Origin: Sphingomonas sp.
Lineage (GTDB): Bacteria; Pseudomonadota; Alphaproteobacteria; Sphingomonadales; Sphingomonadaceae
Length of the DNA stretch: 46,641 nucleotides
Assembly: GCF_025362505.1 (NCBI RefSeq)
Contig: NZ_JANYGG010000083.1
Location: 1-46,641, forward strand
Direction of reading: 5' to 3'
Shown here: positions 34,929 to 44,118 of the stretch, piece by piece
Layout: each line of letters starts with the position of its first letter
Numbering within the stretch: position 1 is the stretch's first letter
Translations under genes and position numbers: made by a program
Notes under the pieces: model-generated
The model's database searches: none
The model's input: the letters and a program-made list of their open reading frames with translations, nothing else
What the model was told of the DNA's origin: nothing

Positions 34929-35479
34929 TGACTGATAAGTCTTTCTCGCTGCAGGATCATTTCCTCAATGGCGTGCGCCGCGCGAAGTCACCGGTGACGA
35001 TTTTCCTGATGAAGGGGGTCAAGCTGCAGGGCATCGTCACCTGGTTCGATCCCTTCTCGATCCTGCTTCGCCGCGACGGGGTGAGCCAGCTGGTCTACAA
35101 GCATTCGATCTCGACGATCATGCCGGCGAATGTGCCCGTCGACCTTCTCGCCGGGCTCGATCGCGGCACGCGCGAGACGCAGGCGCGCAAAGCGACCAGC
35201 TTGCAGGACATCTTCCTGATCGCCGCCGAGAAGCAGCATGAACCGATGACGATCTTCCTGGTCAACGGCGTCATGCTGCAGGGAGCGGTCGCCGGCCACG
35301 ACCAGTTTTCGCTGCTGCTCGAGCGCAGCGGGCAGGTCCAGCTGGTTTACAAGCACGCCATGTCGACGTTGCAGCCGAACAGTCCGCTCTACTTGTCTGG
35401 CGAGGATCCGGCGGACGAGGAGGACGCTGCCCACGACGACGACTTCGAAGATGGCGTAGAGGAAGGGGACGGCAGCTGA
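34928..35479 (+). CDS. hfq: RNA chaperone Hfq with two tandem Sm domains
   Basis: A 183-residue protein, about twice the usual length. Sm domain 1 (about 6-67) starts [18 protein letters not shown] and ends [10 protein letters not shown]. Sm domain 2 (about 91-150) starts [16 protein letters not shown] and ends [10 protein letters not shown]. Both keep the Gln and YKH residues of the proximal poly-U site and the Phe of that pocket. Only domain 1 keeps the Arg pair of the lateral rim. The tail is acidic ([13 protein letters not shown]). Tandem Hfq is reported in Novosphingobium. A trimer would reproduce the six-fold ring. The start overlaps the ntrX stop by one base; hflX starts at its stop. 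Confidence 0.97.
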   Translation: MTDKSFSLQDHFLNGVRRAKSPVTIFLMKGVKLQGIVTWFDPFSILLRRDGVSQLVYKHSISTIMPANVPVDLLAGLDRGTRETQARKATSLQDIFLIAAEKQHEPMTIFLVNGVMLQGAVAGHDQFSLLLERSGQVQLVYKHAMSTLQPNSPLYLSGEDPADEEDAAHDDDFEDGVEEGDGS

Positions 35480-36774
35480 GCGTCTTCGACCGTGCCGAGG
35501 GCGAGGGGGTTTCACGCGGCGAAAAGGCGCTGATCGTCCTGCCCGAACGCGCCGGCGAGCGGGTCATGCGATCGACCGAGGCGCGGCTCGATGAGGCGGC
35601 GGGACTTGCGGCGGCGATCGGGATCGATGTCGTCGGGCGCAAAGCGTATCGGCTGCGCGCGGTGCGGCCGGCCAGCCTGTTCGGCAAGGGGCAGGTCGAG
35701 GAGATCGGGCAACTTGCGCGCGAAGGCGATGCACATCTGATCGTGGTCGACGCCGTGCTCACCCCGGTCCAGCAGAAGTCGATCGAGGAGCTGACCAAGG
35801 CCAAGGTCATCGACCGGACCGGCCTGATCCTCGAGATTTTCGGCGAGCGCGCCGCGACCGCCGAGGGGCGCTTGCAGGTGGAACTCGCGCATCTCGATTA
35901 CCAGGCCGGACGGCTGGTGCGCAGCTGGACCCACCTCGAGCGCCAGCGCGGTGGCTTCGGCTTTCTCGGTGGCCCGGGCGAAACCCAGATCGAGGCCGAT
36001 CGCCGCCAGATCCGCGACCGTATGGCGAAGATTCGCCGCGAGCTCGAACAGGTCAAGCGGACCCGTGGACTTCATCGCGACCGGCGCCAGCGCGCGCCCT
36101 GGCCGGTGGTCGCGCTGGTCGGCTATACCAATGCCGGCAAGTCGACGCTGTTCAACCGCATGACGAGCGCGACGGTGTTTGCGGAAAATCTGCTGTTCGC
36201 GACGCTCGACCCGACGATGCGCGAGGTGCGCATACCGGGGTTCGAGAAGGCGATATTGTCGGACACGGTCGGCTTTGTATCCGACCTGCCGACCGAGCTG
36301 GTCGCGGCGTTTCGGGCAACGCTCGAGGAAGTGGCGTCGGCCGACCTCATCGTCCACGTTCGCGACATTGCTCATCCCGACAGTGATGCGCAGGCGGCCG
36401 ATGTCGTGGCGGTGCTGGCGTCACTGGGGCTCGACGAGGAGGATTCGCCGCCGCGGCTCGAGGCATGGAACAAGCTCGACCTGCTCGACGCCGAGGAGCG
36501 TGAGCATTTGCTCAACGAGGCGACGCGACGCGACGATGTCGTGACCTTGTCGGCGCTGAGCGGCGAGGGGGTAGAGGCGTTACGCGCCGAGATCGGGCAG
36601 CGGTTGCAGGAAGGGTCGGTCATCCACCGGCTCAAGCTGTCGGCATCGGACGGGGTGCGGCTGGCGTGGCTTCATGCTCGCGGCGATGTGCTGGACCAGC
36701 GAAACGAAGGGGAGATGATGCATCTCGCGGTCAAGCTGTCGGCCGATAATTGGGCCCGTTTTCAGGCGCTCTGA
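35476..36774 (+). CDS. hflX: Ribosome-associated GTPase HflX, apparent CTG start
   Basis: About 432 residues. The HflX N-domain ([45 protein letters not shown]) precedes the G domain: G1 [10 protein letters not shown]3 DTVGF, and NKLD. HflX splits stalled ribosomes and binds rRNA. Family-like sequence starts before the first ATG at 35566, and no ATG, GTG or TTG exists upstream in frame. The best start is CTG at 35476, six bases after GGAAGGGGA and overlapping the hfq stop (CTGA). It ends overlapping mazG tail to tail by 13 bases. Confidence 0.93.
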   Translation: MSVFDRAEGEGVSRGEKALIVLPERAGERVMRSTEARLDEAAGLAAAIGIDVVGRKAYRLRAVRPASLFGKGQVEEIGQLAREGDAHLIVVDAVLTPVQQKSIEELTKAKVIDRTGLILEIFGERAATAEGRLQVELAHLDYQAGRLVRSWTHLERQRGGFGFLGGPGETQIEADRRQIRDRMAKIRRELEQVKRTRGLHRDRRQRAPWPVVALVGYTNAGKSTLFNRMTSATVFAENLLFATLDPTMREVRIPGFEKAILSDTVGFVSDLPTELVAAFRATLEEVASADLIVHVRDIAHPDSDAQAADVVAVLASLGLDEEDSPPRLEAWNKLDLLDAEEREHLLNEATRRDDVVTLSALSGEGVEALRAEIGQRLQEGSVIHRLKLSASDGVRLAWLHARGDVLDQRNEGEMMHLAVKLSADNWARFQAL

Positions 36775-37514
36775 TCGGCCTTCGCGACCTGCCACAGGCG
36801 CTCCATGTCCTCCAGGTTGAGCGAACTGAACCCAGGCGCGGTTTCGATCGCGCGGAAGCGGCGTTCGAATTTACGGTTGGCCAACCGAAGGGCATCTTCC
36901 GGGTCGATTTTGAGGTGACGTGCGAGGTTGACGACGGCGAACAGCAGGTCGCCAAGCTCTTCGGCGCGGTCCGCTGGCGCGGCCTCGGCGAGCTCGGCGA
37001 GCTCCTCTTCGATCTTGGCGCGCGGACCGGTCTCGTCGGGCCAGTCGAAGCCGGTTCGCGCGGCGCGTTTCTGCAGCTTGGCGGCGCGTTCGAGCGCGGG
37101 GAGAGCGAGCGCGACACCGGCCAGCGCGCTCTGGTCCTCGTTTGTGTTGCGTTCGGCGGCCTTGAGCGCCTCCCAGCCAGGGCTCGCCGCGGCGTCGCCG
37201 AAGATGTGCGGGTGGCGGCGCTCGAGCTTGTCGCACACGCCGGCGAGGACGTCGTCGAGCGTGAAGTGGCCGGCCTCGCGCGCCATCTGCGAGTGGAACA
37301 CGACCTGGAGCTGAAGGTCGCCCAACTCGTCGGCGAGACTTGCCATGTCGTCGCGCGCGATCGCGTCGGCGACTTCGTAGGCTTCCTCGATGGTGTAGGG
37401 CGCGATGGTGGCGAAGGTCTGGACGCGGTCCCAGTCGCAACCCGTGACCGGATCGCGGAGGTGCTCCATGATCTTCACAAGCCGATCGAGGTTTTGCGCG
37501 AACTTCTCAAACAT
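36762..37514 (-). CDS. mazG: Nucleoside triphosphate pyrophosphohydrolase MazG
   Basis: A 250-residue house-cleaning enzyme that hydrolyses NTPs and dNTPs to monophosphates. It has two MazG domains: residues about 10-115 with EEAYEVADAIARDD and ELGDLQLQVVFHSQMARE, and about 130-235 with IEEELAELAEA and EELGDLLFAVVNLARHL, each carrying the EExxE and ExxD magnesium motifs. A sigma70-like promoter lies just upstream (separate entry). Confidence 0.95.
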   Translation of the reverse strand: MFEKFAQNLDRLVKIMEHLRDPVTGCDWDRVQTFATIAPYTIEEAYEVADAIARDDMASLADELGDLQLQVVFHSQMAREAGHFTLDDVLAGVCDKLERRHPHIFGDAAASPGWEALKAAERNTNEDQSALAGVALALPALERAAKLQKRAARTGFDWPDETGPRAKIEEELAELAEAAPADRAEELGDLLFAVVNLARHLKIDPEDALRLANRKFERRFRAIETAPGFSSLNLEDMERLWQVAKADQSA

Positions 37515-37564
37515 CGCGCATCTGAGGGGTCGCAGAGCCCCCTCGCCATCCTGCCCCAGAAAGT

Positions 37565-37592
37565 ATGATAATATTCATTATGTAAAGTCCAA
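37565..37592 (-). promoter_or_regulatory. Candidate sigma70-type promoter for mazG
   Basis: In an AT-rich patch unusual for this region, the minus strand reads TTGGAC (37592-37587), a 16-bp spacer, then TATCAT (37570-37565), about 50 bases before the mazG ATG. Sequence evidence only. Confidence 0.4.
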
Positions 37593-37610
37593 GATAGGTA
37601 GTGGCGTGGA

Positions 37611-38198
37611 TCAAGGTTCGAGGATCAGCCAGCGGCCCTCGACCCCCCACCGCGTCAGGCTCGACAGGAAGCTCATGCCAATCACGTTTAGGTCATCATT
37701 ATCAGCGACATAGACGCGCTGGTTGCGACGTTCGATCGAGCCGACCTCGATCGTGTCGGCGCGCGCACTCGAGACTTTGACGATGCCGTTGCCGGTGCGA
37801 ACGAGCTGATCGCGCGCTTCGTCGCGGTTGAGCCGAGCCTCAACCGCCAGCGCATTGCCGACGGTGGTGACCGTCGCGCCGCTGTCGACGAGGAACTTCG
37901 CGGGCACGCCGTTGATCGTCGCATCGACCCAGAAATGGCCGTCGATCGCCATCGGGATGCGAACGGTGCGACCCTCGACCACCGGCGTGCCGAGCGCTTC
38001 GGCCTTGAGCCGCTGTGCGACGAAGCCGAGATTATCGCGAAATGTGAACAGGATAAAGCCCGCACCGAAGATGGTGACCCACATCAGGGCCACCTTCACG
38101 AGCTTTGCCCAAGGCTCCCTGCGCGACATGAGCGATCCCAGAACGAGCATCATCGCCATCAGGAGGTAAAGGCCGCCGAGCATGAGGTCATTGGTCAT
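37611..38198 (-). CDS. Membrane-anchored retropepsin-like aspartic protease (clan AA)
   Basis: A 195-residue protein. Two N-terminal membrane helices (about 5-24 and 33-53) precede a periplasmic aspartic protease domain with FLVDSGATVTTVG (Asp105) and the paired hydrophobic motif near LNVIGMSFLSSL. Single-domain proteins of this kind must dimerise to be active. The substrate is unknown. It follows the MBL hydrolase stop by seven bases, so it probably closes the long minus-strand transcript. Confidence 0.88.
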   Translation of the reverse strand: MTNDLMLGGLYLLMAMMLVLGSLMSRREPWAKLVKVALMWVTIFGAGFILFTFRDNLGFVAQRLKAEALGTPVVEGRTVRIPMAIDGHFWVDATINGVPAKFLVDSGATVTTVGNALAVEARLNRDEARDQLVRTGNGIVKVSSARADTIEVGSIERRNQRVYVADNDDLNVIGMSFLSSLTRWGVEGRWLILEP

Positions 38199-38204
38199 TT
38201 GAAA

Positions 38205-38975
38205 CTACACATTGCACCACTCTAGGCCATCAAAGGCCGGGCTGGCCCATGTCGGAAGCGTGGCAGTGAGGTCGGCGAAGTCCATCGAATTATCAAGGTG
38301 GGTAAGCAATAACTGGCCGACGCCTAATTCGTGCGCCCAGCCGAGCACCGCGTCGAGATGGGCATGCGTCGGGTGCGGACGACGGCGCAGGCAGTCGCAG
38401 ATCCACAGGTCGACACCCTGATACAGCGCCCGCATGTCTTCGGTCATGTGATGGAAATCGATCGAATAAGCGGCCGAGTTTGGGCCCTCGTCGAAGCGGA
38501 TGCCGAGTGAGGTGATGCCGCCGTGGGGCTGGTCGGCGAAGTTGAGCCGGGCGGCGCCGAAGTGCTCCTCCCCGCCCTCGACCGGATTGGCGACGAGCAC
38601 TGCCGGATAAAGCGGATTGCCGTCGAAAACATAGCCGAAGCGACGAACGATCCGTTCGAGCGTGTCGGGACGCGCGGCGAGCGGAATGGCGTGGCCGCTG
38701 GCCTGCGCGACCGGGCGCAAATCGTCGATCCCGTGTAGATGGTCGGCATGATCGTGAGTGACGATCACTCGGTCGATGGCCACAACGTCGGCGGCGAGCA
38801 GTTGTTCGCGAAGGTCGGGCCCGCAATCGACGAGCAGCCGCTTGCCCGCGCTTTCAAACAATAAGGAGGAGCGGGTGCGGCGGTTGCGCGGATTCCTGGG
38901 ATCGCAGCTGCCCCAGTCATTGCCGATGCGCGGCACCCCCGAAGAAGTGCCGCAGCCCAGCACCGTCAGCTTCAC
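38205..38975 (-). CDS. MBL-fold metallo-hydrolase (PhnP/RNase Z-like)
   Basis: A 256-residue metallo-beta-lactamase-fold enzyme. LGCGTSSGVPRIGNDWGSCDP is the N-terminal motif of the PhnP-like group, the metal site is THDHADHLHGID, and a C-terminal LTHLDNSMDF supplies more ligands. The family includes cyclic phosphodiesterases. It follows tatD, with GTGA overlap of start and stop, as in many alphaproteobacterial metG-tatD clusters. The true substrate is not known. Confidence 0.9.
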   Translation of the reverse strand: MKLTVLGCGTSSGVPRIGNDWGSCDPRNPRNRRTRSSLLFESAGKRLLVDCGPDLREQLLAADVVAIDRVIVTHDHADHLHGIDDLRPVAQASGHAIPLAARPDTLERIVRRFGYVFDGNPLYPAVLVANPVEGGEEHFGAARLNFADQPHGGITSLGIRFDEGPNSAAYSIDFHHMTEDMRALYQGVDLWICDCLRRRPHPTHAHLDAVLGWAHELGVGQLLLTHLDNSMDFADLTATLPTWASPAFDGLEWCNV

Positions 38976-39751
38976 GCAGCGGCTTTCGCGAAGAGTTTGA
39001 AGAAGTTGGCGGTCGTGGTTGCGGCGAGTTGATCGAGCGGCTTATCGCGCAGCGTCCCAACGAAGGCGGCGGTGTCGGCGACGAATGCCGGCTCGCAGGT
39101 TTTGCCTCGATTGGGGACGGGGGCGAGGAACGGGGCGTCGGTCTCGACCAGCAGCCGATCGGCGGGGATGAATTTCGCGGTGTCCTGCAGGTCGCGCGCA
39201 TTCTTGAAGGTGACGATGCCCGACAGGCTGATGAAAAAGCCGAGGTCGAGCGCCTTGCGCGCAAGGTCGGCGCTGCCGGTGAAGCAATGGAGGACGCCGG
39301 TGACGCCGCCCCTGGCGACTGCGGCGGTGAGGATTTGGCCGGTATCCTCCTCCGCATCGCGGGTGTGGACGACGAGCGGCAGGCCGGTCGCCCTCGCCGC
39401 CTCGATGTGCGCGCCGAACCGCTCGCGCTGGGCCGCACGGTCGGACTTGTCGTAATAATAGTCGAGGCCGCATTCGCCGATGGCGATGACTCGCGGGTGG
39501 TCGGCGGCGTCGATCAGTGCGGCAGCACCGAGATCGGGGTGCGCATCGGCTTCATGCGGGTGGACGCCGATGCTCGCCCAGACGTCGGGCTCGCGCTCCG
39601 CGACGGCGACGATGTCGGCCCACTCGCTCTGCCGGGTCGAGATGTTGAGGAAGCCGGCGACGCCGCGGGCGCGGGCGCGTTCGAGTACTTCGCCCTGCCG
39701 TTCGACGAGCCCGGCGTAGTTGAGGTGGCAGTGGCTGTCGATCAGGCTCAC
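38972..39751 (-). CDS. TatD-family metal-dependent hydrolase
   Basis: A 259-residue TIM-barrel deoxyribonuclease-like protein. Metal ligands are in DSHCHLNY, IGECGLDYYY, VVHTRDA, CFTG and VETDAPFLAP. TatD enzymes have 3'-5' exonuclease or D-aminoacyl-tRNA deacylase activities. The start is GTG overlapping the metG stop (GTGA); an open frame running further upstream into metG is a shadow. It is linked to metG upstream and the MBL gene downstream. Confidence 0.94.
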   Translation of the reverse strand: MSLIDSHCHLNYAGLVERQGEVLERARARGVAGFLNISTRQSEWADIVAVAEREPDVWASIGVHPHEADAHPDLGAAALIDAADHPRVIAIGECGLDYYYDKSDRAAQRERFGAHIEAARATGLPLVVHTRDAEEDTGQILTAAVARGGVTGVLHCFTGSADLARKALDLGFFISLSGIVTFKNARDLQDTAKFIPADRLLVETDAPFLAPVPNRGKTCEPAFVADTAAFVGTLRDKPLDQLAATTTANFFKLFAKAAA

Positions 39752-41253
39752 GCCGCGGCGACCTCTTCGAGTTCGAGGCGGGGGAAGATTGGGGTCGGCT
39801 GGGCAATCGGCTGGCCCCCTTCCCCGCTGTCGATCAGCGCGATGAGCTTCGCCGACGATCCCGGGATGATCGGCGCGACGGCCTGGGCAAGTTCGCGGAT
39901 CGCGACGACGAGCGTGCCGAGGACGGCGGCCATACGATCGGGGTCGGTCTTCTTGAGCCCCCACGGCGCGGTCGTGTCGACGTACGCGTTGCAGGCGTAC
40001 ACCGCCGCCATCCATGCCTCGAGTCCAGCGGCAAAAGCGAAGCACTCGAACTCGGCGGGGAGTGTGCCACGGCACGCGGTGCGCACGGTTTCGAGGAGGC
40101 TATGATCTTCCTCGGCCTCTCCTGGCACCGGAAGAACGCCGCCCAAGTTCTTGAAAATCATCGACAGGCTGCGCTGGGCGAGGTTGCCGAAGCTGTTGGC
40201 GAGTTCGGCGTTGACGCGGCCCACGATCGCTTCGTGGCTGTAGCTGCCGTCCTGGCCGAAGGTCACTTCGCGCAGGAGGAAATAGCGCAGCGCGTCGACC
40301 CCGTAGCGCGCGGCAAGGTCGAGCGGATCGACCACGTTGCCGACGCTCTTCGACATTTTCTCGCCGCGGCTCAGCAGGAAGCCGTGACCGTAGATTTGCT
40401 TCGGCAGCGCGATCTTCGCCGACATCAGGAAGGCCGGCCAATAGACCGCGTGGAAGCGCACGACGTCCTTGCCGATGAGGTGGACGTTGGCCGGCCAGTA
40501 ACGGTCGAACAGCTCGCCGCCGTCGGGATAGCCCAAACCGGTCAGATAGTTGGTCAGCGCGTCGAGCCAGACGTACATGACGTGGGCCCCGTCGCCGCCG
40601 GGAACCTTGATCCCCCAGTCGAAGCTGGTGCGCGAGATCGATAGGTCGTTGAGCCCGCCCTCGACGAAGCGCAGCACTTCGTTGCGGCGACTGTCGGGCT
40701 GGATGAACTCGGGGTGCGCGGCGTAATGGTCGAGCAGGCGCTGCTGGTAGGCGGAGAGCCTGAAGAACCAGCTTTCCTCGACGGTCCAGTCGACCGGCGT
40801 GCCTTGCGGGGAGAGTTTGCCCCCCTCGCCTTCGGTCAGTTCGCTTTCCTCGTAGAAGGCCTCGTCGCGGACCGAGTACCAGCCTTCGTAGCGGCCAAGG
40901 TAGAGGTCGCCGTTGGTCTCCATCGCCTGCCAGATCGCCTGGCTGGCGCGATGGTGGTCGGGCTCGGACGTGCGGATAAAGCGATCATAATTGACATTAA
41001 GCGCATCGCACATCGCTTTGAACTTGGCTGACATATTTTCAGCGTAAATGGCCGGATCAGTCCCTTCGGCGCGCGCTGCCTGGGCCATTTTGAGGCCATG
41101 CTCGTCGGTCCCGGTCTGGAAGCGGACGTCGCGGCCCCGGGCCTTTTGAAAGCGCGCGATGGCGTCGGCGGCAATCGCTTCATAGGCGTGGCCGATGTGC
41201 GGCGCGCCGTTGGGATAGCTGATCGCGGTGGTGATGTAATAGGGTTCGGACAT
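39748..41253 (-). CDS. metG: Methionyl-tRNA synthetase, short form
   Basis: A 501-residue class I synthetase. The HIGH motif is in YPNGAPHIGHAYEA, KMSKS in GEKMSKSVGN, and the anticodon-binding Trp region is at FGNLAQRSLSMI. The zinc-knuckle cysteines of E. coli MetRS are absent, and the chain ends without the C-terminal tRNA-binding (EMAP-like) domain, both usual for the alphaproteobacterial short form. It acts in the cytoplasm, charging initiator and elongator tRNA-Met. It sits between holB and tatD. Confidence 0.97.
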   Translation of the reverse strand: MSEPYYITTAISYPNGAPHIGHAYEAIAADAIARFQKARGRDVRFQTGTDEHGLKMAQAARAEGTDPAIYAENMSAKFKAMCDALNVNYDRFIRTSEPDHHRASQAIWQAMETNGDLYLGRYEGWYSVRDEAFYEESELTEGEGGKLSPQGTPVDWTVEESWFFRLSAYQQRLLDHYAAHPEFIQPDSRRNEVLRFVEGGLNDLSISRTSFDWGIKVPGGDGAHVMYVWLDALTNYLTGLGYPDGGELFDRYWPANVHLIGKDVVRFHAVYWPAFLMSAKIALPKQIYGHGFLLSRGEKMSKSVGNVVDPLDLAARYGVDALRYFLLREVTFGQDGSYSHEAIVGRVNAELANSFGNLAQRSLSMIFKNLGGVLPVPGEAEEDHSLLETVRTACRGTLPAEFECFAFAAGLEAWMAAVYACNAYVDTTAPWGLKKTDPDRMAAVLGTLVVAIRELAQAVAPIIPGSSAKLIALIDSGEGGQPIAQPTPIFPRLELEEVAAA

Positions 41254-41284
41254 CGGCCTGCCCTAGCCGGGCCATGCCCGCGCT

Positions 41285-42241
41285 TCAAGGAACCGAGGCG
41301 AGGATCGATCCCAATTGGAAGACGGTCGCGGCGGGGTCGAGCGACAGGCGCTGAGCGATGGCGGCGGTCTCGCGGGCGCGGGCGTAGGCGTCGAGCGCGC
41401 GCTCCTGGCGCGGGCCGTCGAGCCGGCGCGCCTCGCGGGCGATCAGCGAGGGGACGAGTTGCAGGAAGGCGGCGTAGCGCTCGGCGGCGGCCTTCGCCGA
41501 CATACCCTGCGCGAGTTTCGAACGGCGCGCGTTGGACGGGTCGCCCTCGCGCAGGATGGCCAGTGCGCCAGTTTCGAGCGGGGCGAGGTCGAGCCCGGCG
41601 TAGGCGATAGCGCGGCCGACCGACCCGCCGGCGAGCGACACCAGCCGCGCGATCTCGTCCATGCTCGTCCCGGCTAGCTCGCGGATCAGTATTGACGTCA
41701 TGGCGTCATCGTCAACTGCTTGAAAATCAAGCCTTCGACAGCGCGAGCGGATCGTCGGGAGCAGCCGTCCGGGGTTGTGCGCGACGAGCAGGAACAGGCA
41801 CTTGGCGGGCGGCTCTTCGAGCATTTTGAGGAGCGCGTTGGCGCCCGACGGTTCGAGATCGTCGGCGGCGTCGATCACCACCGCGCGCCACGGCGAGAGG
41901 AACGGCGTTGCGCCCAACAGGTCGCCGAGGCTGCGCACCTGCTCGACGCTGATGTTACGCGCGAGCCCGCCGGTCATGCGCTCGAGCCGCTCGAGCTCGC
42001 GATAGTCGGGGTGACTGCCCGCGGCGAGGAGGTGCGCGATGCGATGGTCGGCGGGCGTGCCGAGGCCGGGCAGGTCGACGGGCGGACCGGCGGCATCGGC
42101 GAGCAGGCGCATCGCCGCGGCGCGCGCGAAATTCGCCTTGCCGACCCCGCGCGGCCCAGCGAGCAGCCAGGCGTGATGCAGCGTGCCCGAGCGCATCGCG
42201 TCGGTGAACTGGGCGACCGCGCGATCCTGCCCGACGATCAT
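41285..42241 (-). CDS. holB: DNA polymerase III delta-prime subunit
   Basis: A 318-residue AAA+ clamp-loader subunit. It has a Walker-A-like GPRGVGKANFARAAA, in which the usual KT/KS is KA as fits the non-hydrolysing delta-prime, then VVIDAADDLEPSGANALLKMLEEPP and the sensor-1 motif RSRCRRL. The zinc-binding cysteines are missing. The start overlaps the tmk stop (ATGA). An extension to 42595 would lie wholly within tmk and is rejected. It works with DnaX, encoded at 18802-20478. Confidence 0.94.
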   Translation of the reverse strand: MIVGQDRAVAQFTDAMRSGTLHHAWLLAGPRGVGKANFARAAAMRLLADAAGPPVDLPGLGTPADHRIAHLLAAGSHPDYRELERLERMTGGLARNISVEQVRSLGDLLGATPFLSPWRAVVIDAADDLEPSGANALLKMLEEPPAKCLFLLVAHNPGRLLPTIRSRCRRLDFQAVDDDAMTSILIRELAGTSMDEIARLVSLAGGSVGRAIAYAGLDLAPLETGALAILREGDPSNARRSKLAQGMSAKAAAERYAAFLQLVPSLIAREARRLDGPRQERALDAYARARETAAIAQRLSLDPAATVFQLGSILASVP

Positions 42242-42867
42242 GGCAGGAGGTCCGCGAGTTCGGCGAGGAGACGCTCGGTGACCTGGCGCTGTTCGCCCGA
42301 CGCATCGACCAGCCGGACGCGCTCGGGTTCCTCGGCGCCAAGTGCGCGGAAGGCGCGGTCGACGGCGAGGTGATAGTCGGCGTCGCGGCGGCCGATGCGG
42401 TCGGGCTCGTCGCCGTCGCGCTCGTTGGCCCGGGCGACTCCGGCGCGATCGGGCAAGAGCAGGACCAGCGTGCGGTCGGGCAGGAACCCGGCGCTGCCGA
42501 ACCGGTGCAGGCCGCGCACCGCGTCGACCCCGAGATCGGTGCCGCCACCCTGGTAGGCGAGGCTGCTGTCGAGGAAGCGGTCGGAGATGACCCATTTGCC
42601 GGCGTCGAGTGCCGGACGGATGGTCTTTTCGACATGGTCGGCGCGGGCCGCGGCGAACAGCAGTGCTTCGGCGCGCGGCGACCAGCGGCCGTCCTCGCCG
42701 CTCAGCAGCAGGCCGCGGATCGCCTCGGCGCCCGGGCTGCCACCCGGTTCGCGCGTCGTGACGACCTCGATCCCGCGCTTGCCGAGTTCGGTCGCCAGTG
42801 CGCGCAGCTGGGTGGTCTTGCCGACCCCCTCCCCGCCCTCGAGGCTGATGAACCGTCCGTCAGGCAC
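42238..42867 (-). CDS. tmk: Thymidylate kinase
   Basis: A 209-residue enzyme phosphorylating dTMP to dTDP. P-loop EGGEGVGKTTQ (residues 10-20), TREPGG, DRFLDSSLAYQGG and the LID region are all present. The start is GTG at 42867, ten bases after the dac stop. It overlaps holB by ATGA, the standard tmk-holB pairing. Confidence 0.97.
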   Translation of the reverse strand: MPDGRFISLEGGEGVGKTTQLRALATELGKRGIEVVTTREPGGSPGAEAIRGLLLSGEDGRWSPRAEALLFAAARADHVEKTIRPALDAGKWVISDRFLDSSLAYQGGGTDLGVDAVRGLHRFGSAGFLPDRTLVLLLPDRAGVARANERDGDEPDRIGRRDADYHLAVDRAFRALGAEEPERVRLVDASGEQRQVTERLLAELADLLP

Positions 42868-42876
42868 GAACCGGGG

Positions 42877-44052
42877 TCACGCCATGCCCAGCATCTGCTT
42901 GAGGCCGATCCACGCACGACCGAAGAATCCCGCCTCGGCGACCGCTTCGCCGGCGACCAGCGGCATGACCTGCGGGCCATGGTCGGTGGTGACGACGAGG
43001 TCGGCGACATGCGCGCCCTTGGCGATCGGGGCCTTCAGCGGCCCGTCGTAGCGGATCCGCGTCGACTTGATCTGGCTGCCGAGCCCGGCGGGCATGGTCA
43101 GCGCGATCCTGCCGGGCGCGACGAGGCTGACCTCTTTGGCCGAACCGAGCTGGACCTTGGCCGAGCCAACCCTGGCGCCGGCGGCGTAGAGCGGCTTGGT
43201 CGTCCAGGCGTTGAAGCCCCAGTTCATCAGGCGAACGCCTTCGGCGATGCGCTGGTTGAAGCTCGTCATCCCGGCCATGACGACGATCAGCCGACGGCCA
43301 TTCTGCTCGGCCGACCCGACGAAGCCATAGCCCGCCTCGTCGGTGTGGCCGGTCTTGAGCCCGTCGGCACCGGGGACGCGCCCGAGCAGGGGGTTGCGAT
43401 TGTCCTGCTTGATGTCGGCGCCCGAGCCCAGCGTCTTGCCCCAGGTGAACGAGGTCTGGGCGTAGAATTTCCGGTATAGCGCGGGGTGGCGCTCGATGCT
43501 GGCGCGGGCGAGCTTGGCGAGGTCGCGCGCGGTGACCATCGTGACACCATTGTCGGGCCAGCCGTTGGGGGTCCCGAAATAGCTGTTGGTCAGGCCGATC
43601 TTCTTCGCCAGCGCATTCTCCTGCGCGACGAACGCCTCGGATGTGCCGGCGACGCATTCGGCAAGCACGATCGCGGCGTCGTTGCCCGACAAGGTGACGA
43701 CCCCGTGGAGCAGATTTTCGACGCTGACTTGCTCACCCGGTGACAGGAACATCGTCGAACCCGCTGCCGGGCCATGCCATTTCTGCCAGGTCGCGGGCTG
43801 GACGGTACACATCTTGGCAAGCGGCAACTGGCCCTGGTCGATCAGTTCGAAGGCGAGCTCGGTCTGCATCATCTTGGCCATCGACGCGGGCGGCATGCGC
43901 CGGTTGGCATCCTTGACCAGCAGCTCGGCGCCCGACGACAGGTCGATCAGGTAGGCGACCGGCGCGGGGGTATCATAGGGCGGAGCGGCGGCGGGCGCGG
44001 CGGTCGACAGGGTCAGCGCGGCGGCGGAGGAAAGCAGGACGGCACGGATCAA
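42877..44052 (-). CDS. D-alanyl-D-alanine carboxypeptidase (PBP5/6 type)
   Basis: A 391-residue exported penicillin-binding protein that trims the terminal D-Ala from peptidoglycan stems. A signal peptide (about 1-22) is followed by the catalytic PASMAK (Ser57, Lys60), SGN in LSGNDAAI, and KTG in GLKTGHTDEAG. A C-terminal PBP5 beta-domain (about 285-370) ends in an amphipathic helix (WIGLKQMLGMA) that probably anchors it to the membrane. It leads the tmk-holB-metG cluster. Confidence 0.95.
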   Translation of the reverse strand: MIRAVLLSSAAALTLSTAAPAAAPPYDTPAPVAYLIDLSSGAELLVKDANRRMPPASMAKMMQTELAFELIDQGQLPLAKMCTVQPATWQKWHGPAAGSTMFLSPGEQVSVENLLHGVVTLSGNDAAIVLAECVAGTSEAFVAQENALAKKIGLTNSYFGTPNGWPDNGVTMVTARDLAKLARASIERHPALYRKFYAQTSFTWGKTLGSGADIKQDNRNPLLGRVPGADGLKTGHTDEAGYGFVGSAEQNGRRLIVVMAGMTSFNQRIAEGVRLMNWGFNAWTTKPLYAAGARVGSAKVQLGSAKEVSLVAPGRIALTMPAGLGSQIKSTRIRYDGPLKAPIAKGAHVADLVVTTDHGPQVMPLVAGEAVAEAGFFGRAWIGLKQMLGMA

Positions 44053-44118
44053 GGGGGCGACTCCCGGAGGACTAGAGGTTGCCTCCTCTCTATCCCGGCG
44101 GTGCGGGGCTGGCGAGCC

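Noticed and set aside
39752-40075. Longer tatD product starting inside metG
   Set aside because: The extension is an antisense-free shadow of metG with no similarity; GTG at 39751 fits the family start.
42242-42595. Longer holB product starting inside tmk
   Set aside because: It is Arg-rich shadow sequence; ATG at 42241 gives the normal delta-prime N-terminus.
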